Below, one piece after another: positions 1 to 6,011 of a stretch of 6,718 bases of DNA. The stretch is from positions 1-6,718 of the forward strand of contig DFBM01000077.1 in the NCBI GenBank assembly GCA_002366645.1, read 5' to 3'. The stretch comes from Rhodobacterales bacterium UBA3080 (GTDB lineage Bacteria; Pseudomonadota; Alphaproteobacteria; Rhodobacterales; Rhodobacteraceae). A program made the translations under genes and the position numbers. A model generated the notes under the pieces. The model was not told the DNA's origin. It ran no database searches and saw only the letters and a program-made list of their open reading frames with translations. Position 1 is the first letter of the stretch. Each line of letters opens with the position of its first letter.

Positions 1-403
1 GTCAGGCTTCTATAACTACGACGACAAGGGCAAGCGGACGGGCCTGTGGGAAGGTCTGGAAGAAAACTGGCCGCATGCTGACGACCAGCTGGATTTCACC
101 GATGTGCAACACCGTCTGGCGATGGTGCAAACGTTAGAGGCCGTGCGGGCCCTTGAAGAAGGCGTGCTGGAAGACATCCGCGAAGGCGATGTTGGCGCGA
201 TCCTTGGCTGGGGCTTCATGCCTTGGTCCGGTGGCCCGTTTAGCTGGCTGGATATTCTGGGTGCGGCCAAAGCCGTCGAAATTTGCGATCACCTGACAGA
301 AACCTGCGGCGAACGCTTCGCCGCCCCTGCCCTGTTGCGTGAAATGGCCGAAAAAGGCGAAAGCTTTTACGGTCGCTTCGGCATCGAGACCAAGGCGGCC
401 TAG
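1..403 (+). CDS. 3-hydroxyacyl-CoA dehydrogenase (FadJ/FadB-type multifunctional beta-oxidation enzyme), C-terminal part
   Basis: The frame is open from the first base (first full codon at 2) to a TAG at 401-403, giving the last 133 residues of a gene that starts left of the window. The fragment opens with GFYNYDDKGKR, the usual hinge after the first C-terminal 3-hydroxyacyl-CoA dehydrogenase domain. It continues with a second such domain that includes ALEEGVLEDIREGDVGAILG, the WGFMPWSGGPFSWLD signature and a final SFYGRF motif. This is the C-terminal helical, substrate- and dimer-contacting part of bifunctional enoyl-CoA hydratase/3-hydroxyacyl-CoA dehydrogenases, which act in cytoplasmic fatty-acid beta-oxidation. 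The NAD-binding and hydratase domains are expected upstream but not seen. A thiolase partner gene, often adjacent, is not in the visible sequence. The family is near certain; FadJ versus FadB naming is not decidable from the tail. Confidence 0.9.
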   Translation, partial: SGFYNYDDKGKRTGLWEGLEENWPHADDQLDFTDVQHRLAMVQTLEAVRALEEGVLEDIREGDVGAILGWGFMPWSGGPFSWLDILGAAKAVEICDHLTETCGERFAAPALLREMAEKGESFYGRFGIETKAA

Positions 404-414
404 CCCCCCTCCAA

Positions 415-438
415 CCCTCCCCCTATCGAGGGGGAGGG
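415..438. terminator. Perfect 10-bp C/G-rich hairpin after the dehydrogenase gene
   Basis: CCCTCCCCCT (415-424) and AGGGGGAGGG (429-438) are perfect inverted repeats around a 4-base loop, starting 12 bases after the dehydrogenase stop codon. The hairpin is very stable but has no T-run on either side, so it is not a classical intrinsic terminator. It may pause RNA polymerase, protect the mRNA 3' end, or be one copy of a dispersed intergenic palindrome. Similar C/G-rich hairpins are common between genes in alphaproteobacteria (recollection, not searched). Confidence 0.6.
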
Positions 439-456
439 CTGCAACCCCGCGCATAT

Positions 457-510
457 CACAAACTGTGGCAGCTTCACACATTGTGTCAGACGTGTTTCAA
501 CCCCAGAATT
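457..510 (+). promoter_or_regulatory. Candidate glmS promoter/operator region with twin CACA-TGTG dyads
   Basis: Two small dyads lie in the 192-base gap before glmS: CACA-AAC-TGTG (457-467) and ACACA-T-TGTGT (476-486). Their centres are about 19 bases apart, close to two helical turns, as would suit a dimeric repressor or activator pair. A weak sigma70-like arrangement is possible with TTGTGT (481-486) as -35 and AGAATT (505-510) as -10 at 18-base spacing. The dyads are seen directly; their function is inferred and uncertain. Confidence 0.25.
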
Positions 511-582
511 TATATTGAAACGATACGGAAGCGTCGGCATAGAGGCGGCATAGGGCTCGGCAGAAGCCGTAATTAATTTGGC

Positions 583-587
583 AGGAG
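583..587 (+). promoter_or_regulatory. Shine-Dalgarno AGGAG that fixes the glmS start
   Basis: AGGAG at 583-587 sits 8 bases before ATG 596. That ATG is followed directly by TGC, giving the Met-Cys start required for a class II glutamine amidotransferase. The in-frame TTG at 578 lies upstream of this ribosome binding site and would bury the catalytic cysteine inside the chain, so it is excluded. Confidence 0.85.
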
Positions 588-595
588 ATTTTTTA

Positions 596-2419
596 ATGTG
601 CGGAATTATTGGTGTTTTGGGGAAATCCGAAGTTTCTCCGGTTATTGTCGAGACCTTGCGACGGCTCGAGTATCGTGGATACGACAGCGCCGGTATCGCT
701 ACACTTGACGACGGAATAATCACGACGCGGCGCGCGGTTGGCAAGTTGTCCGAACTTGAGAGGGTTTTGAAAGCGCGCCCGGTCAAGGGCACCTCTGGTA
801 TCGGTCACACCCGTTGGGCGACACATGGTTCAGCCACCGAAGCCAACGCCCACCCGCATTGTGCCGGACCAGTGGCCGTCGTTCACAATGGTATTATCGA
901 GAATTTCCGCGAGCTTCGCGAAGACCTGACAACCAAGGGCGTAAACTTCGCATCCGAGACTGACACCGAAGTCGTCGCCCAACTGACTGCGTACTTCATT
1001 TCCGAAGGCATGAAACCGCAGGATGCCGTCGCCGCGACGCTATCCAGACTGGAGGGCGCATTCGCTTTAGCGTTCCTGTTCGAGGCTGAGAATGACCTTC
1101 TAATCGCCGCACGGCGCGGCTCGCCGCTGGCGATCGGTTATGGTGATGGCGAGATGTTTATCGGCTCCGATGCAATGGCATTGGCGCCGGTGACCAATAA
1201 AATTACCTACCTTGAAGAAGGCGACTGGGCGGTCCTCACCCGCGCGGGTGCAGAGATTTTTGATGCGCTTGGCCAGGCGGTTGAGCGCCCGATCCGTGTG
1301 GTCAATGTTGATCACATCCTGATCGATAAAGGCAACCATCGTCATTTCATGGCAAAGGAAATCCACGAACAACCCTCGGTTCTGGCTTTTGCCCTGTCGC
1401 ACTACCTGAACCCTGAGCGCACCGCCGTAAAACTGCCCGGTGAGGCGATTGATTTCAGCCAGTTTGACCGTCTGGTTCTGGTCGCCTGTGGAACCGCGCA
1501 TTACGCCTGCGCCGTTGCGAAATACTGGTTTGAACAAATCGCGCGTATTCCTGTTGAAATCGACGTAGCCAGCGAGTTCCGATACCGTGAACCGCCAATG
1601 AACGGTCGCGAAGCGGTGATGTTTATTAGCCAATCAGGCGAAACCGCAGATACCCTCGCAGCGCTGCGCTATGTGAAAGGCAAGGCAGCGAGCATTATCG
1701 CAATCGTGAATGTTGCGGAAAGTTCAATCAGCCGTGAGGCTGACTTCAGCCTGCCGATCATGGCTGGACCAGAGATTTCTGTAGCGTCGACGAAAGCGTT
1801 TACCTGCCAGCTTTCGGTTCTTGGATGTCTCGCGATCCTTGCCGGTCGGCAGCATGGCGTCGTTGATGCGACAGAAGAGAAGCGCCTGATCGACGCCTTG
1901 ATGAGTGCCCCGCGTCTGGTCGGGGAGGCAATCAAAACCGAAGCCGAACTGGAACATGCCAGTCGCGATTTGGCCAAGACTAGCGATATTATGTTCCTTG
2001 GGCGTGGTTCGCTATTCCCGCTGGCGCTGGAAGGCGCATTGAAGCTGAAGGAGCTTAGCTACATCCATGCCGAAGGTTTCCCGAGTGGGGAGTTGAAACA
2101 TGGTCCGATCGCCCTGATTGACGACACCGTTCCGGTCGTGGTCTTTGCACCAAGTGGCGGGTTGTTCGAAAAAACCGTTTCCAACATGGAAGAGGTCATG
2201 GCACGCGGCGGTAAGGTTTTGTTGATCACCGACGAAGAAGGCGCGGCCACTGCTTCCGATGGTGTTTGGAGCACGATCATTTTGCCGAAAGTTGACCCGT
2301 TTGTAGCGCCCATCGTGTACGCTGTACCGGCGCAGCTGCTCGCCTATCATACGGCGGTTGAAAAAGGCACGGACGTCGATCAACCACGTAATCTGGCGAA
2401 ATCTGTGACGGTGGAATAA
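596..2419 (+). CDS. glmS: Glutamine--fructose-6-phosphate aminotransferase (isomerizing)
   Basis: GlmS converts fructose-6-phosphate and glutamine to glucosamine-6-phosphate and glutamate, the first committed step to UDP-GlcNAc for peptidoglycan and LPS. The 607 residues nearly match the E. coli enzyme (609). The N-terminal class II glutaminase domain (about 1-240) has nucleophile Cys2 (Cys1 after Met removal), HTRWATHG (71-78), HNGIIEN (97-103) and SETDTE (120-125). Two SIS sugar-isomerase domains follow, with VACGTAHYA (297-305), ISQSGET (344-350), VASTKAF (396-402) and GELKHGP (498-504). The C-terminal tail DQPRNLAKSVTVE carries the conserved lysine (602) that corresponds to the Schiff-base lysine of E. 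coli. All key residues are present and no frameshift is seen. In many alphaproteobacteria glmU lies next to glmS; here the upstream neighbour is the beta-oxidation gene, and the 192-base gap suggests its own promoter. Confidence 0.98.
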   Translation: MCGIIGVLGKSEVSPVIVETLRRLEYRGYDSAGIATLDDGIITTRRAVGKLSELERVLKARPVKGTSGIGHTRWATHGSATEANAHPHCAGPVAVVHNGIIENFRELREDLTTKGVNFASETDTEVVAQLTAYFISEGMKPQDAVAATLSRLEGAFALAFLFEAENDLLIAARRGSPLAIGYGDGEMFIGSDAMALAPVTNKITYLEEGDWAVLTRAGAEIFDALGQAVERPIRVVNVDHILIDKGNHRHFMAKEIHEQPSVLAFALSHYLNPERTAVKLPGEAIDFSQFDRLVLVACGTAHYACAVAKYWFEQIARIPVEIDVASEFRYREPPMNGREAVMFISQSGETADTLAALRYVKGKAASIIAIVNVAESSISREADFSLPIMAGPEISVASTKAFTCQLSVLGCLAILAGRQHGVVDATEEKRLIDALMSAPRLVGEAIKTEAELEHASRDLAKTSDIMFLGRGSLFPLALEGALKLKELSYIHAEGFPSGELKHGPIALIDDTVPVVVFAPSGGLFEKTVSNMEEVMARGGKVLLITDEEGAATASDGVWSTIILPKVDPFVAPIVYAVPAQLLAYHTAVEKGTDVDQPRNLAKSVTVE

Positions 2420-2458
2420 CTGCCGCACCCCTTCAGAAAAGGGCTTGTGAACCGACGC

Positions 2459-2520
2459 AAAACTCCCTTAATGATATCAACGACCCGAAACGAGGTCTAA
2501 GCCACGAAATCGGGAGTTTT
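2459..2520 (+). promoter_or_regulatory. Inverted repeat that could sequester the Shine-Dalgarno of the MFS gene
   Basis: AAAACTCCC (2459-2467) is the exact reverse complement of GGGAGTTTT (2512-2520), with 44 bases between. The right arm contains GGGAG (2512-2516), the best ribosome binding site for the MFS start at 2526 (9-base spacing). In an mRNA that starts upstream of 2459, pairing would hide that site, so the structure could regulate translation of the pump. This is inference from base pairing only. No other riboswitch-like motif is recognised in the 106-base gap. Confidence 0.35.
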
Positions 2521-2525
2521 CCAGG

Positions 2526-3764
2526 ATGAAAGCGCGTCTTCCATTCGTTTTTATCATCATCACAATGATGCTCAATTCCATAGGAATTGGCTTGATTTTG
2601 CCTGTGATGCCCAACCTGATCGCGGACTTAACCGGGGGGTCGATTAGTTCAGCGGCATTGTGGGGCGGTATTCTGGCGACGACTTACGCTGTGATGCAGT
2701 TTTTTATGGGACCGACACTCGGCAATCTGTCGGACAGATATGGACGGCGACCGGTCTTGCTCGTTTCGATGGTAGCGATGGGTCTGGACTACATTTTGCT
2801 AAGTCTCGCAGGAACAATCTGGTGGTTGTTCGCGGGGCGGGTGATTGCCGGTATTTCAGGTGCTACGTTTTCCACGGCATCAGCCTACGTTGCGGATATC
2901 TCCGCACCAGAAAAGCGAGCGGCGAATTTTGGTTTGGTCGGTGCGGCTTTTGGGGTCGGGTTTATTGTCGGTCCCGCGATCGGTGGTTTCTTGGGTGAAA
3001 TCGGCCCGCGCGCCCCATTTGTAGCTGCGGCTATTGTCTCGTTGGCGAACGCAACGCTAGGGTATTTTATCCTGCCTGAAACGCTAGCACCCTCAAAACG
3101 CCGCGCCTTTGACTGGACCCGCGCCAATCCGCTGGGGGCGCTGATCTCGATCCGAAAAATTCCACATCTGACCAGTCTAATAATTATCTACCTGCTGTTC
3201 ACCATCTCGCATCAGGTTTACCCGGCGGTCTGGAGCTACTTCACAATTGAAAAGTTCGACTTTTCGCCCAAAATGATTGGTGCATCGCTCGCCACTTTCG
3301 GGTTTTTCATGGCGCTTGTACAAGGTGGCTTGATCCGTGTGATCATTCCGAGACTTGGCGAGATGCGAACCGCTATGTGGGGAATGGCGTTGAACTTCGT
3401 TGTGTTCATCATTGTGGCATTCCTTGGCGAAGCATGGATGCTTTTCGCATTGATGCCGCTTATGACCATCGGCGCGGTTGCTGGCCCTGCCCTGCAAGGT
3501 ATCATGTCGCAGCTGGTCGAGGATGACGCGCAAGGCGAACTGCAAGGTATTTTTGCGTCCGTTACGGGTATCGCGCTTATTCTGAGCCCGATCACCATGA
3601 CGAGCTTTTTCAAGTATTTCACGTCGACCGAGGCGCCATACTATCTGCCGGGTGCGCCCTTCCTTGCGTCGTCAGTGTTAGATATATTGGCGATCGCGAT
3701 GCTGTTCATTGTCGCGCGCAGAATATTTTCTAAAAAAACGGTCACAGATGTGAATGCCGGGTAA
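2526..3764 (+). CDS. TCR/Tet-type (TetA-like) MFS drug:proton antiporter family protein
   Basis: This is a 412-residue inner-membrane transporter with about 12 hydrophobic segments and a short charged central loop (about 187-200), the usual layout of 12-TM drug:H+ antiporters. Motif A is GNLSDRYGRRPVLL (66-79). The motif-B-like region is GRVIAGISGAT (104-114), and the antiporter motif C is AAFGVGFIVGPAIGG (140-154). Alignment by eye to TetA(B) is good over the whole length, including IGIGLILPVMP and PALQGIMSQ. Asp88 matches TetA(B) Asp84, but the Asp15 and Asp285 positions are Asn17 and Asn290. Both aspartates are needed for tetracycline transport in TetA(B), so tetracycline/H+ exchange of the usual kind is doubtful and the substrate is unknown. 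The start is supported by GGGAG at 2512-2516. No tetR-like regulator is adjacent. Confidence 0.88.
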   Translation: MKARLPFVFIIITMMLNSIGIGLILPVMPNLIADLTGGSISSAALWGGILATTYAVMQFFMGPTLGNLSDRYGRRPVLLVSMVAMGLDYILLSLAGTIWWLFAGRVIAGISGATFSTASAYVADISAPEKRAANFGLVGAAFGVGFIVGPAIGGFLGEIGPRAPFVAAAIVSLANATLGYFILPETLAPSKRRAFDWTRANPLGALISIRKIPHLTSLIIIYLLFTISHQVYPAVWSYFTIEKFDFSPKMIGASLATFGFFMALVQGGLIRVIIPRLGEMRTAMWGMALNFVVFIIVAFLGEAWMLFALMPLMTIGAVAGPALQGIMSQLVEDDAQGELQGIFASVTGIALILSPITMTSFFKYFTSTEAPYYLPGAPFLASSVLDILAIAMLFIVARRIFSKKTVTDVNAG

Positions 3765-3771
3765 GAGCTTG

Positions 3772-3779
3772 TTAACCAT
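3772..3779 (+). promoter_or_regulatory. TTAACCAT, CtrA half-site-like octamer upstream of the DUF6270 gene
   Basis: TTAACCAT at 3772-3779 equals the short motif linked to CtrA-controlled promoters in Caulobacter. It lies 68 bases before the DUF6270 start. No second TTAA half-site is found at the 7-base spacing of full CtrA boxes, and one octamer can occur by chance, so confidence is low. Confidence 0.15.
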
Positions 3780-3847
3780 CCCTTCGTAGCTTTGGAAATT
3801 GGTGCAGATTTCGCGCGTACATCAAAAGCTTAATGGGTGCATATTTA

Positions 3848-4591
3848 ATGAAGCTAATAATTTTCGGCAGCTGCGTTTCCCGCGACGCGATAGAATATGC
3901 TGTACCTGACAGTATCGAAATTGTCGGCTACTTCGCAAGATCCAGCTTCGCGTCTTTAACCTCCAATATAGACGTTGACGAACATGCGCTGGCCAAAATC
4001 ACTTCAAACTTTCAACGCTCGATGGTTCGGCAGGACATGTCGAAAGAATTTTGGCAAACTCTGGAACGAGCGGATTTCGATTTGCTTCTCGTCGACCTGA
4101 TCGACGAGCGTTTCGCTATATTGCAAACCTCCGACAAAGCTTTGCACACGCTTTCTAACGAGTATGCATCGGCACGTATTGAAGATCCCGATGAAGTCAT
4201 CTTCCCCTCTACAAGTAGCGAAAAATTTACGTTTTGGAAGGAAGGGTGGGGAAAAATGCTAACTCTACTCGGGAACCGTGGCATGTTACATAAGCTTGTT
4301 GTTAACCGCGTTTATTGGGCGGCGACAGACATTCAAGGGAATGCACTTCCAACGACCAAGGCGAGTCTGATCGAGATTGCAAATACGCAGCTGGATCGCA
4401 TGTACGACTATATCGAGCGACAAGGCGCAGATGTCGAATTCTTGAACTACCCACGAGATATATTCAAAGCGGATCTTACCCACAAATGGGGCGAAGCGCC
4501 GTTTCACTATCAGGCGCGCACCTACCGGCACACACTATCCGAGTTACAAAAACTGACAGCATCAGCCAAACAAAAAGGCCCGCCAAATTGA
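3848..4591 (+). CDS. DUF6270-type protein with N-terminal GSCVSRD motif
   Basis: The protein has 247 residues. The N-terminus MKLIIFGSCVSRD places a GSC triad (7-9) directly after a beta-strand. A second hydrophobic strand, DLLLVDLIDERF (78-89), follows, and near the C-terminus is HKWGEAPFHY (212-221). This combination is what I associate with DUF6270, whose GSC start recalls SGNH/WcbI-like folds found near polysaccharide genes; that functional link is inference. No signal peptide or membrane span is seen, so it is probably cytoplasmic. An in-frame ATG at 3833 would add five residues before the conserved start. I prefer 3848, which has a weak GGGTG at 3835-3839, though neither start has a strong ribosome binding site. 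The last four codons (GPPN) lie inside the first unit of the tandem repeat at 4577, so the natural C-terminus may have been altered. Codon use is more A+T-rich than in glmS. Confidence 0.75.
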   Translation: MKLIIFGSCVSRDAIEYAVPDSIEIVGYFARSSFASLTSNIDVDEHALAKITSNFQRSMVRQDMSKEFWQTLERADFDLLLVDLIDERFAILQTSDKALHTLSNEYASARIEDPDEVIFPSTSSEKFTFWKEGWGKMLTLLGNRGMLHKLVVNRVYWAATDIQGNALPTTKASLIEIANTQLDRMYDYIERQGADVEFLNYPRDIFKADLTHKWGEAPFHYQARTYRHTLSELQKLTASAKQKGPPN

Positions 4592-4740
4592 CGGGGGGTA
4601 TAGTGATATCCGCCAGTAAATACATTGGTCCACAAAATAAGGCCCGCACTTTGCAGTGTGGGGGTATAGTGATATCTGCCAATAAATACATTGGACCATG
4701 AAATAGGGCCCGCACTTAGTTGTGTGGGCCATAATATTTT
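4577..4740. repeat. Tandem 64-66 base repeat, two full copies and a third partial copy, each headed by a GGCCCGC hairpin
   Basis: Units are 4577-4640, 4641-4706 and a partial 4707-4740. Copies 1 and 2 share a 47-base core (4594-4640 and 4660-4706) with 41 matches. It contains GGGGGTATAGTGATATC, then a CCAGT/CCAAT...ATTGG dyad (4613-4628; 4679-4694), then TGGTCCA or TGGACCA, itself palindromic about its middle base. Each unit begins with GGCCCGC, which pairs with a following G-rich arm: CCCGCACT/AGTGTGGG at 4643-4662 in copy 2, GGCCCGCAC/GTGTGGGCC at 4707-4730 in copy 3, and a poorer version in copy 1. The core is conserved end to end, so this is not repeat-spacer architecture. It could be a dispersed palindromic element duplicated in place, or a structured 3' UTR. 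Confidence 0.85.
4707..4740 (+). terminator. Candidate terminator in the third, partial repeat unit
   Basis: GGCCCGCAC (4707-4715) pairs with GTGTGGGCC (4722-4730) over 9 bp, with one G-U pair when read on the + strand and a 6-base loop. It is followed by ATAATATTTT, which is A/T-rich but not a clean T-run. It lies 115 bases after the DUF6270 stop and may end that transcript. The same hairpin read on the - strand would hold an A-C mismatch and is followed by CTATTTC. Confidence 0.4.
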
Positions 4741-4779
4741 GAAAATATATTTCGATAACAGACCGTTAAATCCGGCAAC

Positions 4780-4805
4780 AAGCCTTTATCTCGCGGCTTT
4801 TTTTT
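4780..4805 (+). terminator. Weak intrinsic-terminator candidate with T-run
   Basis: AAGCC (4780-4784) pairs with GGCTT (4795-4799) around a 10-base loop, and the right arm runs into eight T's (4798-4805). The stem is only 5 bp and the loop is large. The T-run argues for a terminator on the + strand, perhaps a backup after the repeat hairpins. Confidence 0.3.
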
Positions 4806-5157
4806 GCATAGAGCCCTATCTGATCTTTTACTCAGAGCATAACACTCTTGATCACTATTCTGTCGCGGTGGCGTATTGGCTTTCTTCCGCCACTTGATTT
4901 GCGCTGCACTCAAGAAATATTAACAAGCGTATTTGATCGAAAGCTCTTTCTCAATGTCCAGAACTGTCAAAGGCCGCCAAAAAAAACCGACCAACAGTCG
5001 AATTGTTTTCGATGTTATAAAGGGGATTTTGTGTTTCGGTGAACAGCCAAACCACCCTCTGTTCGAATATTTTCAACCAACCCTTTTAGGTACATATTTT
5101 TTGCATTAAGGATAATAGATCACCTCCAGCTACTTCGGAGGCGGCGTAAGATTTTAC

Positions 5158-5180
5158 AAGTACAACGTTTTTGTACTTTT
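5158..5180. terminator. 8-bp hairpin between convergent strands, possible terminator
   Basis: AAGTACAA (5158-5165) and TTGTACTT (5171-5178) form a perfect 8-bp stem with loop CGTTT and TTTT at 5177-5180 on the + strand. On the - strand it lies about 33 bases past the stop of the 90-codon ORF and is followed by GTAAAATC, a poor T-tract. It could end transcription from the right-hand genes, but the A/T-rich stem is weak. Confidence 0.3.
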
Positions 5181-5210
5181 GGCGAAATAGAGAAACTCGC
5201 TGAAATACGG

Positions 5211-5483
5211 CTATACGTTCACTCCCATCCTTATGTGCAGTTTTTTTACCAGGTTGGGGGGGATGTAATAGTATCCTGCAAACAGCGATGGGTTTTCGAA
5301 TTTTTCGTAACCTATTTCTGTGGTGCCATATCTCTTAAAAAAACTCTTTATCCCCAGTTCGCTGACGTCGCAAGCGGGTCGTGCAAATCCCCCCCAGTGG
5401 TGCTCGGCATCTACAAGTAATTCTAGCTTTCTCATTCCGCCATAGCCAGATTGGTCAAATAGTTTCGTAAGCATCTTTTTCAT
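5211..5483 (-). CDS. Hypothetical protein, 90 residues, not recognised
   Basis: I do not recognise this protein. It is 90 residues, rich in aromatic and basic residues, with LFDQSGYGGMRKLELLVDAE near the N-terminus, a His-His-Trp-Gly-Gly stretch (28-32) and NPSLFAGYYYIPP (64-76). It has no signal peptide or clear membrane span. The residue mix looks like a real globular protein rather than a chance frame. Two ATGs are possible (first bases at 5483 and 5474), neither with a good ribosome binding site. The same frame stays open upstream of 5483 for 18 codons with protein-like content, so the N-terminus may be longer, may use a non-ATG start, or the gene may be a 3' fragment. It lies on the same strand as cas1 and the 108-codon ORF, 63 bases after the latter, so co-transcription is possible. 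Confidence 0.4.
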   Translation of the reverse strand: MKKMLTKLFDQSGYGGMRKLELLVDAEHHWGGFARPACDVSELGIKSFFKRYGTTEIGYEKFENPSLFAGYYYIPPNLVKKLHIRMGVNV

Positions 5484-5546
5484 GAGTAAATTTCTGTATA
5501 TTCCATAGGAGTTTTGGAGAGTTACCCGGTGGTATCAGCGTTGCAA

Positions 5547-5873
5547 TTATCTCATATCCTGAAAATCCGATACAAGCTTCTCGATCTGGTGTTTGCTATT
5601 CGGTTCAACTGAATCCATATTCAACGCTGCAATCAGGTAGTCAAGAACTTGATCTCTTTTGTCCTTTGGGATGTCGCTTGCGGGTATTTCTGAAAGATTT
5701 AGGTTTAGTTTTTGCGCTTCCTCGGCGGATATGTGGAACTCACCGTCAAGAGCTAGGAATTCGAAAATCTGCATTAGGCGTCCAATATTGAATTGATTAA
5801 ATATCGCTGGTCGACATTCCCAAATGGGCCTGCCAATTGATTGCACGTTAGCCTGAATTAGCCAGATGGACAA
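5547..5873 (-). CDS. Hypothetical protein, about 108 residues, possibly 5'-truncated
   Basis: I do not recognise this protein. Its first half (SIWLIQANVQSIGRPIWECR) is hydrophobic and Trp/Ile-rich. Its second half is charged and helix-like (SAEEAQKLNLNLSEIPASD, then KDKRDQVLDYLIAAL, ending DFQDMR). The only start giving full length is a TTG at 5873 with no Shine-Dalgarno, and the first ATG is Met34 (5774), leaving 75 residues. The frame is open only six codons further upstream to a TGA (5889-5891). This suggests either a short protein with a weak start or the tail of a broken gene. It is not Cas2: the first-strand Asp motif and the ferredoxin-like pattern are missing. It begins about 140 bases after the cas1 stop on the same strand, so it could be a downstream member of a cas1 transcript. 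Confidence 0.4.
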   Translation of the reverse strand: MSIWLIQANVQSIGRPIWECRPAIFNQFNIGRLMQIFEFLALDGEFHISAEEAQKLNLNLSEIPASDIPKDKRDQVLDYLIAALNMDSVEPNSKHQIEKLVSDFQDMR

Positions 5874-6011
5874 GAAACTATGAACGTCTCATGTTATCGT
5901 AGCTGCATAAAAGTCCTGTACCCATGCTGAATGGCCGGACGGTCCGTTAGTCACAATTTGATACCAAAATCAGAGTATTATTGAGAAGAATAACTAACTC
6001 GCAGTCAGTAA
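5874..6011. other. Intergenic gap after cas1, no cas2 or CRISPR array seen
   Basis: These 138 bases hold no complete gene and no direct repeat that could start a CRISPR array. A perfect CGGAC-G-GTCCG dyad lies at 5936-5946. On the - strand a stop-to-stop frame (5889-5969) reads VTNGPSGHSAWVQDFYAATI then Thr-stop, which looks protein-like and may be a remnant of a broken gene; I cannot name it. Confidence 0.4.

Larger units (their letters stand above)
4741..5210. other. Non-coding, A+T-rich stretch with small hairpins
   Basis: No convincing gene is seen in these 470 bases. Short open frames on both strands lack ribosome binding sites and recognisable motifs. It does hold hairpins: AAGCC/GGCTT before eight T's (4780-4805), GAACAG/CTGTTC (5041-5064), CCTCC/GGAGG (5123-5141) and AAGTACAA/TTGTACTT (5158-5178). 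No CRISPR repeats, tRNA or transposase is recognised. It may be degraded mobile DNA or an intergenic region between convergent units. Confidence 0.5.

Noticed and set aside
578..595. Upstream TTG start for glmS
   Set aside because: It lies before the AGGAG ribosome binding site and would put six residues ahead of Met-Cys, removing the N-terminal nucleophile that the enzyme needs.
2429..2443. glmS terminator from CCCTT/AAGGG
   Set aside because: The stem is only 5 bp with a 5-base loop and is followed by CTTGTGA rather than a T-run, too weak to call.
4315..4701. Second + strand ORF with repeated GGIVIS-KYIGP peptides
   Set aside because: It is a shifted frame of the DUF6270 gene that continues into the DNA repeat. 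The peptide repetition comes from the tandem DNA repeat, not from a protein repeat.
4476..4715. - strand ORF encoding repeated GPMYLLADITIPP peptides
   Set aside because: Same cause: it reads the tandem repeat backwards and then antisense to the DUF6270 gene, with no ribosome binding site.
4577..4740. CRISPR array near cas1
   Set aside because: The units are similar along their whole length, with no unique spacers between short identical repeats, and there are only two and a half copies, so this is a tandem repeat rather than a CRISPR array.
4848..5042. 64-codon + strand ORF
   Set aside because: It has no Shine-Dalgarno and no recognisable motif, has an atypical residue mix, and lies in a hairpin-rich non-coding stretch. 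It is not convincing as a gene or a transposase remnant.
5547..5873. Cas2 candidate next to cas1
   Set aside because: The length is plausible, but the sequence lacks the N-terminal strand ending in the conserved Asp and the rest of the Cas2 pattern.
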